Positions 1-7,750 of a stretch of DNA of 64,000 bases are shown in pieces. Positions within the stretch are counted from its first letter, which is position 1. Every line of letters starts with the position of its first letter. A model generated the notes under the pieces. It was given only the letters and a program-made list of their open reading frames with translations. It was not told where the DNA came from and made no database searches. Origin of the DNA: Secundilactobacillus collinoides DSM 20515 = JCM 1123. GTDB taxonomy: Bacteria; Bacillota; Bacilli; Lactobacillales; Lactobacillaceae. The stretch covers positions 39,705 to 103,704 of the forward strand of contig NZ_AYYR01000067.1 in the NCBI RefSeq assembly GCF_001435975.1. Direction: 5' to 3'. Both the position numbers and the translations under genes were made by a program.

Positions 1-182
1 TCCAATTGCTGTTTCAACACTTTTTTGCTGGCAGCCATGGTACTGTGCAACGCTTCGAACCGGTACGGCTCATCCGCCAGCGTCATCATGATCGTTGGTA
101 CCCATTTTTTCCCAATTAAACTTGTTGTTGCTTCCACCGGACAAGTGAACAAACCACCGTCCGCCATGTATGTCGTTGTCAT
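1..182 (-). CDS. HxlR-family transcriptional regulator (partial, C-terminus off window)
   Basis: Only about 60 N-terminal residues are inside the window. They carry the HxlR signature: a short tail, a TCPVEA motif with a single Cys at residue 14, then LIGKKWVPTIMM and a recognition region ending KVLKQQL. The ATG at 180-182 is preceded by AGGAGGGATCAG at normal spacing. The gene diverges from the RclA-like oxidoreductase. In Bacillus, HxlR/DUF24 proteins such as HypR and YodB sense hypochlorite or quinones through an N-terminal Cys, and HypR also uses Cys14, so I infer a redox-sensing regulator of its neighbour. Family assignment is firm; ligand and target are inference. Confidence 0.85.
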   Translation of the reverse strand, partial: MTTTYMADGGLFTCPVEATTSLIGKKWVPTIMMTLADEPYRFEALHSTMAASKKVLKQQL

Positions 183-214
183 CTGATCCCTCCTGGTTAC
201 CAAAAAGTACCTAA

Positions 215-247
215 TTGCGCACTGAATTTACCACCACTATACTATAG
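215..247 (+). promoter_or_regulatory. Promoter and putative operator of the RclA-like gene
   Basis: TTGCGC (215-220), 17-bp spacer, TATACT (238-243). The -10 box lies inside the 11-bp palindrome CTATACTATAG (237-247), a plausible operator for the divergent HxlR protein. Confidence 0.5.
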
Positions 248-284
248 AAAACGCGATTGACAAACTGAAAGGATGGCGGTTAAG

Positions 285-1619
285 ATGCGGCACTTTACAA
301 ACATCATTATCGGCTTTGGCAAGGCGGGCAAAACCCTTGCCGGAACACTGGCACAACACGGACAGGACGTTTTAGTCATTGAAAAGGATGCCATGATGTA
401 TGGCGGCACCTGCATTAACGTGGCGTGCCTGCCCACGAAAAACATGATCATCAGTGCACACAGTGGTCACGGCTACGAGGCAGCATTCGAAACAAAAAAC
501 AAATTGACGACAATGTTGCGGAATAAAAATTATCACAATGTAGCCGACCAGGCAACCGCAACTGTGTTAAATGCGGACGCTGAATTTCTGGACGACCACA
601 CACTGCAGGTGACAGACGATTCCGGCACCGAAACCCTGACTGCTGACCGGATCTTTATCAACACCGGGTCAACGCCGATCCTTCCAGCGATTGACGGTCT
701 CGCTGATAGTCAGCACGTGTTCACGTCAAAAACGCTCTTGAATCAATCGAAACAAACCCAGCAGTTAGCAATTCTCGGCAGCGGTCCAATCGGACTAGAG
801 TTCGCGTCCATGTACGCGCAATTTGGCAGTCAAGTCACTGTCATTGGTCAAACCACTGCGATATTAGAACGATTTGAGCCAGAAATCGCGACAGCCGCCA
901 AAAATGATTTAGAGACTGACGGGGTCAACTTCGTTCTCGCGAGCCAACTGACGAAGGTGACCGATACAGCAACCGGCTTGTCGCTCACTGTTGAGACACC
1001 GGCTGGCACGCAAACACTGGCTGCTGATGCGCTGCTCGTTGCAACCGGTCGCCGGGCCAACACTGACGACCTGCATTTGGAACGTACAAGTATTAACACT
1101 GATGACCGCGGCGCCATTGCAGTTAACGATGTGTTGGAAACCAGTGTTCCGAACGTTTACGCCCTCGGCGACGTTGCCGGCAGTCCGCAGTTCACCTACA
1201 TCTCACTTGATGACTGGCGCATCATGGCCAATCAACTGTTTGGTGATCAGACTCGCACCCGCGCTAACCGTCCCGTCTACGCCAACACCATCTTCTTGAA
1301 TCCAGCTGTCAGCAGCGTCGGGCAGACTGAAGCGCAATTAAAAGCAGCCGAACAGCCCTACCAGGTATTGAAAATGGCAACAGCTGGTGTACCCAAAGCC
1401 CAGGTTATTGGCAATCCCCGCGGGAATTACAAGGCACTGATCGACCCAGAGACCCATCAGATCCTTGGTGCCGCAATTTACGCGGAAGAAGCGTTTGAAA
1501 CCATTAACGTGATTACGGTGGCGATGCAAAACCATCTGCCAGCAGAAGTGCTGCGCGACCAAATTTACACGCACCCAACGATGACCGAAGCACTAAATGA
1601 CCTTTTCGCTCAAATTTAA
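285..1619 (+). CDS. RclA-like pyridine nucleotide-disulfide oxidoreductase
   Basis: FAD/NAD(P)H flavoenzyme of the mercuric reductase/dihydrolipoamide dehydrogenase superfamily. N-terminal FAD-binding segment (GFGKAGKTLA), redox-active pair in GGTCINVACLPTK (CxxxxC), central NAD(P)-binding GSGPIGLEFASMY, second FAD motif ALGDVAGSPQ, and a C-terminal dimerisation domain ending THPTMTEALNDLFAQI. That ending is characteristic of RclA (YkgC), the reactive-chlorine-resistance enzyme, more than of Lpd or MerA; no heavy-metal domain is present. Two in-frame ATGs exist: the one at 273 directly abuts AAAGG, so the ATG at 285 with normal spacing is preferred. Divergent from an HxlR regulator with Cys14; likely an oxidant or electrophile response unit. 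Natural substrate unproven. Confidence 0.85.
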   Translation: MRHFTNIIIGFGKAGKTLAGTLAQHGQDVLVIEKDAMMYGGTCINVACLPTKNMIISAHSGHGYEAAFETKNKLTTMLRNKNYHNVADQATATVLNADAEFLDDHTLQVTDDSGTETLTADRIFINTGSTPILPAIDGLADSQHVFTSKTLLNQSKQTQQLAILGSGPIGLEFASMYAQFGSQVTVIGQTTAILERFEPEIATAAKNDLETDGVNFVLASQLTKVTDTATGLSLTVETPAGTQTLAADALLVATGRRANTDDLHLERTSINTDDRGAIAVNDVLETSVPNVYALGDVAGSPQFTYISLDDWRIMANQLFGDQTRTRANRPVYANTIFLNPAVSSVGQTEAQLKAAEQPYQVLKMATAGVPKAQVIGNPRGNYKALIDPETHQILGAAIYAEEAFETINVITVAMQNHLPAEVLRDQIYTHPTMTEALNDLFAQI

Positions 1620-1629
1620 TCGTGACCCA

Positions 1630-1663
1630 CAAAAAGCTTGGTCGAAATTGACCAAGCTTTTTT
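1630..1663. terminator. Bidirectional terminator between convergent genes
   Basis: AAAAGCTTGGTC stem, loop GAAATT, GACCAAGCTTTTTT. Serves the oxidoreductase and the convergent DUF1835 gene. Confidence 0.8.
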
Positions 1664-1668
1664 AGTAA

Positions 1669-2400
1669 TCATTTATTAGAACGGTCATTCAATATAGCTA
1701 ATCGATGCCGATACCACCAAGCTGGCACACCGATTGGATAAGCGGTCAAAGTCTCAGTGATGATGCGCGTCCGCTTGGCAAAAGACACTGGTTTTAATTT
1801 GATGTTCAGCATTGCTTGTCTCAAAGCACCGTCCAAAAAATCAGCGGGAACACCCACCATATGACCATTGATGGCCACCCTCAACGGTGCGTTAGCCGCC
1901 GACAACGCCCGCCATTCGTAACTGTATGTTTGACGCAAACTGTATGATAAATTTTTTGCGGTATCAAGATAAGCATTCACGGCATCTGAATCGATGTCGC
2001 CAAGCGTCGCAAACCGTTTCAACACATCCCGGTTTTGATAGTTGGCGACCGTCAGCGGTACCTTAATGTGGGTCACATTGAGCTGCTGATCTTTCAGTCG
2101 ATCACAGAGCCAGAGAAAGCCTAGAGTATCATCAGCTGAATCACTCCACCAAACACGCACTGCTTCCCCGGCATCCGTTGACTTGCGCAACCGGGCAAGC
2201 TGCTGGTGAGCAGCGGCAACCAGTTGCGCCGCCGTACTATTTGAATCATGCTTGGCCTTCAGCTGCCAAAACGGATCTAGCGCGTTGTTTAACCGGTGCA
2301 GACTACCAATTTGTAAGTCAAACTGCAACGCGATAACCGGCGTTTTGAGGTGTTGGTGCAAGGTGTCAGCAAAGGCTTCGTTGAATGTGATATCAATCAT
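1669..2400 (-). CDS. DUF1835/DUF3658 domain protein
   Basis: 243-residue cytoplasmic protein of unknown function. The N-terminal part includes a VWWSDSADDTLGFLWLCDRL segment typical of DUF1835, followed by a linker and a C-terminal DUF3658-like region (PVSFAKRTRIITETLTAYPIG). No catalytic motif is evident. Start chosen at the ATG at 2400 because GGAGG sits 5 nt upstream (GGAGGAAACT); the longer frame to 2433 lacks a ribosome site. Monocistronic, ending at the shared bidirectional terminator. Confidence 0.75.
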   Translation of the reverse strand: MIDITFNEAFADTLHQHLKTPVIALQFDLQIGSLHRLNNALDPFWQLKAKHDSNSTAAQLVAAAHQQLARLRKSTDAGEAVRVWWSDSADDTLGFLWLCDRLKDQQLNVTHIKVPLTVANYQNRDVLKRFATLGDIDSDAVNAYLDTAKNLSYSLRQTYSYEWRALSAANAPLRVAINGHMVGVPADFLDGALRQAMLNIKLKPVSFAKRTRIITETLTAYPIGVPAWWYRHRLAILNDRSNK

Positions 2401-2577
2401 AGTTTCCTCCGTAATTTTAGCCATATGGGCCAACCTTAATACCTAATAGCTACGGCATCACATCCAAATATGGTTGAAATAAATCGTCTTTTTTTAGCCT
2501 TGTCGTTTCACACCATTGTGCAAGTTCATAATGTGCTAAACTAATACTAATCAAACACGCACACAAGGAGGTGCCCC

Positions 2578-3195
2578 ATGGCCACATTAACCAACGATGA
2601 ACGAAAAAAGCAAAAACGCGAGACCATCATTACCAGCGGTCGCCGCGTCTTTCAGCAAAAAGGCTTTTTGGATGTGACCATGAAGGACATCATTGAAGCG
2701 GCCAACATCAGCCGTGGCGGCATCTACCTGTACTTTCATTCCGTCGATGAGGTCTTCGTCGCCGTCCTCAACAAACGAAACAGCCACTCCTTGGAAGAAG
2801 TGAAACAGGATATCGTTTCAAAAAACGACTTTGACCTTGTCCTTCAAGATTACTTTGACGGTCAGCGTGACCGGTTGCTCAGCGGCTTAAACGACAGCCT
2901 GTTACGCGCAGTTTACGAGTATTATTTCACCCACAAACGCCCTGAAGACCAGGCCTTCCAAGCTGAACAGTTTGCCATGATCAAACAAACCATCACCACC
3001 ATTTTAGAGTTTGGCATCGCACAAAACGTGCTGCGTGACAGCAATCTAAACGACATCGCAGAGCACATCATGTTTCTTATTGAAGGCCTCAGCGTGTTGG
3101 CACTGACCAGCGGCGTCACACCGCAACAGGTCGATGACCAATTCGATTTAATTGAGGCGATGCTCCCACGCACAGCGAGTGAAACAAGGCGGTAA
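2578..3195 (+). CDS. TetR/AcrR-family regulator
   Basis: 205 residues. The N-terminal TetR helix-turn-helix is clear (RETIITSGRRVFQQKGFLDVTMKDIIEAANISRGGIYLYFHSVDEVF, residues about 14-60); the C-terminal ligand domain is unassigned. A strong AAGGAGG site sits 7 nt before the ATG. It stands alone between the DUF1835 gene and a hairpin element, so the regulated gene is not obvious; the closest candidates are itself and the divergent DUF1835 gene, 177 bp away. Confidence 0.9.
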   Translation: MATLTNDERKKQKRETIITSGRRVFQQKGFLDVTMKDIIEAANISRGGIYLYFHSVDEVFVAVLNKRNSHSLEEVKQDIVSKNDFDLVLQDYFDGQRDRLLSGLNDSLLRAVYEYYFTHKRPEDQAFQAEQFAMIKQTITTILEFGIAQNVLRDSNLNDIAEHIMFLIEGLSVLALTSGVTPQQVDDQFDLIEAMLPRTASETRR

Positions 3196-3295
3196 GGGGC
3201 GAATTGTAGCCCTTTGCCTTGTAAAACTTGTTTCGACACTGCTGCCTAGAAAGCGTGGGGTTGTGTTTATTTCCTTTCCTTAACCATTCAAAAAA

Positions 3296-3348
3296 ATAAG
3301 CGCCCCTAGCAGAAGATCCTACTCGGATTTCTAGCTAGGGGCGCTTAT
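3296..3348. repeat. Hairpin element, copy a (ATAAGCG family)
   Basis: 15-bp perfect stem: ATAAGCGCCCCTAGC (3296-3310) pairs with GCTAGGGGCGCTTAT (3334-3348); the loop includes CTCGGATTTCT. Same ends and CGGATT-type loop as copies at 39256, 58254 and 62319, but with a different stem interior. May also end transcription of the upstream TetR gene, though the T-tract is poor. Confidence 0.7.
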
Positions 3349-3463
3349 ATTTTAAAATGACCGTTTGCCGCAAGGATACGCTAATTACCAGAATCTGCTG
3401 GCCAGATAATTTTCTTACTTAGCGTGAGCGGCTTTTGACACACCTTTTTGTTTTCAAAAATGA

Positions 3464-4633
3464 CTACGGCCGAGCATACTCGTTGCCACGACTCGCTTGC
3501 GTATCCCCGGCAGCAATTGCCTTGGATCTGCTCATGTACTGATAGTTCTGCGGATTTGTGACTTTCGTGTAGTACTTATTGCTGTCTGAAACGTAGACCA
3601 TGCCGTTACCCGCAACCGTCCACTGACCCTGTTTCGTTCCCCCAGCAGTACTATGCTGAGTGTTGCTAGTGGTTGTTGAAGACCTAGTGGCTGATGAAGA
3701 ATAGGCTGCTCGCGAGGATGTTTCATAAGTCTTCGCATTGCTTGTACCGCTGTTATAGTTGATCTTAATGCCCTCGACTGAATTGATCACAACGATTTCG
3801 CTGTTCAGCACGCCATCGGATGATTTAATATCCACCACCGACCCGCGGGGAATATCTTCGCTGCCTTCATACAGCGGCGTGGTTTCATAATCGATGGTAT
3901 GCGAGGTGTTCGGGTGGTCTTCCCAGTAACCCTCGGCCATTTCTTCGGCGTAACGCATCCCACCATCCTGGTCGGCACCCACATTCTGTGGTCGTGTCCC
4001 GGTCGTGAAGTTGTAGGCCGACGTGTACGATTTCCACCCCAGCAAACTATCCGCGATGGAGTGGCTGCGATTGTACAGATACCCATGATAAGTACGACCA
4101 GTCAAACTAAACGAGATGGCCACGATTGGGTTTGAAGCTGGCCATGCCGGCGGTTCAAGCGGATCACCCTGCCGTGAACCCTGTGACGATTTGTATTCAG
4201 AGTAGGTCAGGACAGCTTTGGCTGTGGCCGAGCGTCCCAGACTGTCACCCGCAAAGTGGTAACTGCCCGCATGCATGCCGCTAAACCCAGTGATGCGTGC
4301 GTGGCCGTTGCTCCAGTAATAGTTTTGATTGGGACCAGCCGACTCGTTATCGGTATAACTGACAAGCCGCTTTAAAATTGCTGCGTCACTAGATTGCGAT
4401 TGTCTTTTCGCCGTACTGCTCGAAGATTGGCTCGATGCAGCCTGCGATGAACTTGACGCGTTTGACTTGTGATGACTGTGTTTAACGACCGATGACGATT
4501 GGCTTTGGTTATCTTCGGAAGTCTTAGTGCTGGCATCGCTGCCGCAACCTGTTAAACCACCGCCAACCAAGAGAAAAGCACCAAGCACCGTCAGCGTTTT
4601 GACAAGTGACCGGTGATGCTGTTTGGTAATCAA
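3464..4633 (-). CDS. DNA/RNA non-specific endonuclease, lipoprotein
   Basis: 389-residue predicted lipoprotein: a lipobox LTGC follows a hydrophobic signal (LTVLGAFLLVGGG), then a long Ser/Lys/His-rich linker, then a non-specific nuclease domain of the Endonuclea_NS_2 type (EndA-like). The core motif is GYLYNRSHSIADSLLGW with RPQNVGADQDGG after it; in most relatives the first catalytic-motif residue is Asp (DRSH/DRGH), here Asn. The C-terminal ~50 residues (MVYVSDSNKYYTKV onward) resemble a short cell-envelope module. I prefer the TTG at 4633, with GGAGG 8 nt upstream, over the ATG at 4690, which would add residues before the signal. Likely surface nuclease for DNA use or uptake. Confidence 0.8.
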   Translation of the reverse strand: MITKQHHRSLVKTLTVLGAFLLVGGGLTGCGSDASTKTSEDNQSQSSSVVKHSHHKSNASSSSQAASSQSSSSTAKRQSQSSDAAILKRLVSYTDNESAGPNQNYYWSNGHARITGFSGMHAGSYHFAGDSLGRSATAKAVLTYSEYKSSQGSRQGDPLEPPAWPASNPIVAISFSLTGRTYHGYLYNRSHSIADSLLGWKSYTSAYNFTTGTRPQNVGADQDGGMRYAEEMAEGYWEDHPNTSHTIDYETTPLYEGSEDIPRGSVVDIKSSDGVLNSEIVVINSVEGIKINYNSGTSNAKTYETSSRAAYSSSATRSSTTTSNTQHSTAGGTKQGQWTVAGNGMVYVSDSNKYYTKVTNPQNYQYMSRSKAIAAGDTQASRGNEYARP

Positions 4634-4829
4634 ATGATCCGCCTCCAATAATCTAAAATAGACTCCCCATTTAGTCTGACAGAATTTCACAAATGGAAAC
4701 TTACTAGGCTAAAAATTCGTGTTCGTATTGCAAATAATCTGAACTAAACCAATTTGTAAAACATCTGTCAGAATGCGAAGTTTTATACATCTAATTTTAT
4801 TCTAGAATAAGCCGTATCACAATCTCTTT

Positions 4830-5207
4830 TCACCTATAAATTGATAATTCAACTAAATTAAGGTAAGGATCGCGCAGATAAATTGAGGTAATGGGACCCA
4901 TTGCACCGCTCCGAGCAACTGGACCTTTATAGTCGATTCGCTGAGCCTTCAAGGTGGTTTCAACGTCATCAAAGGACGTCACAATGAAACACAAATCAGC
5001 CGATCCAGGCGTTGGATACTGGGCTTTCGGGTCAATTTCATGTCCCAACAAATGCAGGTTGATTTTCTCCTGACCAAACCGTAACGCGACCCGGCCGCCT
5101 TCAAAATGCTGGACGCCCATGCCGAGTACTTCTTGGTAAAAGCTGCAGGTTTGCTGAATATTGTGAACAGTCAATACTAAATGGTCAATGTGATCCACTT
5201 CAATCAT
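4830..5207 (-). CDS. VOC-family (glyoxalase-like) protein
   Basis: 125 residues with one vicinal-oxygen-chelate unit: IDHLVLTVHNIQQTCSFYQEVLGM at the start and SIYLRDPYLNLVELS at the end, with metal-ligand-type His and Glu near the termini. Resembles the small YwbC/virulence-type glyoxalases of lactobacilli; substrate unknown. Start at 5207 chosen because GAGGAAAACAGC precedes this ATG; the upstream in-frame ATGs have no ribosome site. Confidence 0.85.
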   Translation of the reverse strand: MIEVDHIDHLVLTVHNIQQTCSFYQEVLGMGVQHFEGGRVALRFGQEKINLHLLGHEIDPKAQYPTPGSADLCFIVTSFDDVETTLKAQRIDYKGPVARSGAMGPITSIYLRDPYLNLVELSIYR

Positions 5208-5326
5208 GCTGTTTTCCTCCTCATCGAACATCACTGAATAGCCTTACTGTACCACTTTTTGCTAAGCAACAAATTTGAATTAGAGGCCACTCTAAGTGCT
5301 ATGCTGATCATGAAAGGATTGATAAT

Positions 5327-5890
5327 ATGCCCTCTGAATTAGAAAAACTTAAAAATGGCGATTGGTATTATTTTTTGGACGACGAGGTTGCCGCTCGCAA
5401 GGCCCGTTCTGCTCAGCTGTGTCAGGAATTTAACGCGCTGCCCGCAACGGATCCGGCTGCGCAGACCGCAAAAATTCGTGACTTATTTGGTGCGGCTGGC
5501 AAACGCTTATCCGTGCAAGCCCCTTTTCACTGTGACTACGGCAAGAACATTCACGTAGGTGATGACTTTCTCAGTAATTACAATCTGACAATCCTGGATA
5601 TTGCACCTGTAACTATGGGTAACCACGTCATGATCGGGCCAAACGTCGGTCTGTACACAGTCAACCACCCAATGACTGCCCAAGGTCGGCGAGACTACAT
5701 GGCACAGGCGTTGCCCATTACCATTGGCAACGATGTGTGGCTTGGTGGAAACGTTGTCGTCTTACCAGGCGTAACTATCGGTAATAACGTGGTGGTCGCT
5801 GCCGGCGCCGTTGTCACTAAGGATGTTCGGAATAATACACTGGTGGCCGGCGTACCTGCTAAGCCGATCAGGTCGCTGTCGGCGCAGTGA
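5327..5890 (+). CDS. Maltose/galactoside O-acetyltransferase-like protein
   Basis: 187 residues, left-handed beta-helix acyltransferase of the Maa/LacA type. N-terminal Mac domain (LEKLKNGDWYYFLDDEVAARKARS), then hexapeptide repeats (IGNDVWLGGNVVVLPGVTIG, NNVVVAAGAVVTKDV) and the catalytic His in YTVNHPM. Typical length. Transfers acetyl from acetyl-CoA to a sugar or related acceptor; acceptor not predictable. ATG follows GAAAGG at 10-12 nt. A second enzyme of this family is encoded at 47802-48332. Confidence 0.9.
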   Translation: MPSELEKLKNGDWYYFLDDEVAARKARSAQLCQEFNALPATDPAAQTAKIRDLFGAAGKRLSVQAPFHCDYGKNIHVGDDFLSNYNLTILDIAPVTMGNHVMIGPNVGLYTVNHPMTAQGRRDYMAQALPITIGNDVWLGGNVVVLPGVTIGNNVVVAAGAVVTKDVRNNTLVAGVPAKPIRSLSAQ

Positions 5891-5906
5891 TGTTTCATGT
5901 GAAACA
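5891..5906. repeat. parS-like palindrome TGTTTCATGTGAAACA
   Basis: 16-bp near-palindrome starting one base after the stop codon of the acetyltransferase gene. Differs from the B. subtilis parS consensus only near the centre. One of nine copies in the window. Confidence 0.75.
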
Positions 5907-6135
5907 TTGTGTCCTCAGAAAATGTGCGCCTTGTGTAACGGCACGGACAAAATCAAAGGTTTATTAATTTCAACTCACACAGATTGTGACTTTAAACGTC
6001 ACCAAAAGTTCGCCTTTCGTTGATAAACAACCGAAATTTATTTTTAGTTAGTTGTTAATGCGACCTATTCTTACTACGAGTAAGTACTAGCTCATACTAG
6101 TTTCTTATCTGACTCATAATTTCACAATATTTTTC
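5907..6135. other. AT-rich intergenic stretch
   Basis: No plausible gene on either strand. Contains a small dyad GTGAC-N7-GTCAC near 5987-6003 and becomes very AT-rich just before the T-box promoter. Confidence 0.5.
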
Positions 6136-6164
6136 TTGACAATAATACGTAACTTGATTAATAT
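6136..6164 (+). promoter_or_regulatory. Promoter of the T-box operon
   Basis: TTGACA (6136-6141), 17-bp spacer, TAATAT (6159-6164). Near-consensus sigma-A promoter, placing the start of the leader near 6171. Confidence 0.8.
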
Positions 6165-6189
6165 TTGAGACACATTAAAAACGAATGAT

Positions 6190-6445
6190 AAAACGATGTC
6201 GAGGGAAAGAGTACGGTTAACGAGTATCTTCAAAGCGACCAGTGTTGGTGCAAGGCTGGATTGAAAGGTGACCGGAAGATGAGTCCTGAGTCCTGACTGC
6301 AGTGCAAGCTGCTGCCACGCGTGGGTGCGTTAACCACCCAGCACATGATTGTGTGCTTTAAGGCAGTCTTTATTGACTGCGAATTTGGGTGGTACCACGG
6401 CTAAAACCGTCCCTGCAAGAAATTGCGGGGACGGTTTTTTGTTTT
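6190..6445 (+). promoter_or_regulatory. T-box riboswitch leader (specifier reads AUG, methionine)
   Basis: Contains the conserved T-box TGGGTGGTACCACGG (6386-6400) followed by a terminator (AAACCGTCCC ... GGGACGGTTTTTT, to 6440). Stem I has AGTA at 6210-6213 next to CGGT, pairing with ACCG at 6271-6274; the following GAAG then ATG (6279-6281) occupy the specifier position by analogy with glyQS. The apical AAAGCGACC and GGTGCAAGG motifs are also present. T-box leaders act in cis: uncharged cognate tRNA stabilises the antiterminator. Class identity is firm; the Met specifier is my manual fold. Confidence 0.9.
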
Positions 6446-6472
6446 ATCAAGAACAGAAAGGTGATTAGATAA

Positions 6473-6964
6473 ATGAGTCAATATACTTGGGAGTTTCAAC
6501 AGCTAAATACGGTAAATTATGGTTTGGTTAATGCGTCACACGATGTCACAGTGATATTAAATCTCGGCTGTCCCGATAGCCGCGCCTGGTACCTCGAAAA
6601 TGAAAAAGCGCTCTTCACCAAAGTCGACAACGGTGAAATCCGACTTCATCTCAAGTTCTGGAACAAGCCTCTCGATAACCTAGTCAATGGCGGCATTGCT
6701 GATCAATATATCGATTACCGACACCCCGCTCAGGTTCGCAAGTTGATCCATGCTATTTTTACAAATCAGGACCAGCTCAATCAGCTCACTGAAGCACAGG
6801 TTGCCCCGTATTTAAAAGCCGTCTATCACCTCACTGAACAAAATAACTTGGCAACCAACTTGACCGCTAATGAGATTGCTGCAGCTGGTATTACGGGATT
6901 GCCTTCAATCATCGTGGATGCCGAATTAAAACCAGAAGAATCGTTTGAATTAACAGCACTTTAA
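6473..6964 (+). CDS. Thioredoxin-fold (DsbA-like) protein
   Basis: 163 residues. A beta strand leads into NLGCPDSRAWYLENEK, a CxxS motif at residue 33 where DsbA/FrnE proteins have CxxC; a helical insert follows, then AGITGLPSIIVD, the cis-Pro loop. This suggests a thiol-disulfide or glutathione-transferase-like activity with one active Cys. No signal peptide, so cytoplasmic. Start ATG has AAAGGTGATT upstream. First gene after the T-box leader; the next frame is the truncated ATP-grasp gene, about 30 nt downstream. Function within a methionine-starvation response is unknown. Confidence 0.65.
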   Translation: MSQYTWEFQQLNTVNYGLVNASHDVTVILNLGCPDSRAWYLENEKALFTKVDNGEIRLHLKFWNKPLDNLVNGGIADQYIDYRHPAQVRKLIHAIFTNQDQLNQLTEAQVAPYLKAVYHLTEQNNLATNLTANEIAAAGITGLPSIIVDAELKPEESFELTAL

Positions 6965-6994
6965 CCACCCATTTTCCAGAAAGGAGGACGCGCC

Positions 6995-7673
6995 ATGTGT
7001 CGGTACTGGCGCCATTAATCTTGAAATCAGCAAGGTTAAACAATATTTAGCGCTGAATAAAGCTGGTATTCAAACCCCACGCACGGTTGCGGTGTTGGGC
7101 AAAGAACACCTCGTTGAGGCCGCAAAAAAATTGAACATTTATCCGCTGATCACAAAACATAACCGCGCTGGCAAGGGTGCCGGCGTGCACTTGTTCAACG
7201 ATGCCGAAGCGCTTGACACATACGTCAATAGCGATAGTTTTGAAGAACCAGTCGACGGTATCACCCTGCTACAGGAATACATTCGCCCCATTGACGGGCG
7301 CATCCGTCGTTCCGAATTTATCGGCCGCAAGTTTTTATACACGGTATCCATCGACTCCAGTCAGGGCTTTGAACTTTGCCCAGCAGATGAATGCCAACTG
7401 CCGAACGTTTCTGATTCTAAATTCAAGATCATCGACCCGCTGGACGCCCAACAGCAAGCTGACTACGAACGCTTTTTAAATGATGCGCAGCTGGACGTGG
7501 CGGCGGTTGAATGGGTGGAGGATGCACAGCACCGAAAATTCGTTTATGACGTGAACACTAACACCAACTACAATGAACAGGCTGAAGCGGAGGCCCAAGT
7601 ATTTGCTCATGAACACTTGGCCGCGTATTTGGACCAGGTATTAAAGGCTCACTATGTCTTAGCTGAAATTTAA
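6995..7673 (+). pseudogene. ATP-grasp (RimK-like) ligase, 5'-deleted and out of frame
   Basis: AAAGGAGG and an ATG at 6995 form a good start, but that frame ends after 7 codons. One frame over, from about 6996 to the stop at 7673, the sequence reads as the ATP-grasp core of a glutamate-ligase-like protein: LEISKVKQYLAL, then ITKHNRAGKGAGVHLF (phosphate-binding loop), QEYIRPIDGRIRRSEF, CPADECQLP and DVNTNTNYN (metal binding). Relatives I know of carry some 80 residues before the LEISK motif, absent here. I infer a deletion just after the start codon. An internal GTG at 7092 could give 193 residues but has no ribosome site. Terminated at 7683-7717. Confidence 0.65.
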
Positions 7674-7682
7674 ACGCTAATT

Positions 7683-7717
7683 AAAAAGGGACTGACGTAT
7701 AGTCAGTCCCTTTTTTG
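7683..7717 (+). terminator. Rho-independent terminator
   Basis: AAAGGGACTGAC, loop, GTCAGTCCCTTTTTT; ends the T-box operon and probably also the convergent MFS gene. Confidence 0.85.
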
Positions 7718-7750
7718 TCGAACGCGGTAAACTTTAAGTTCTCAACGATG

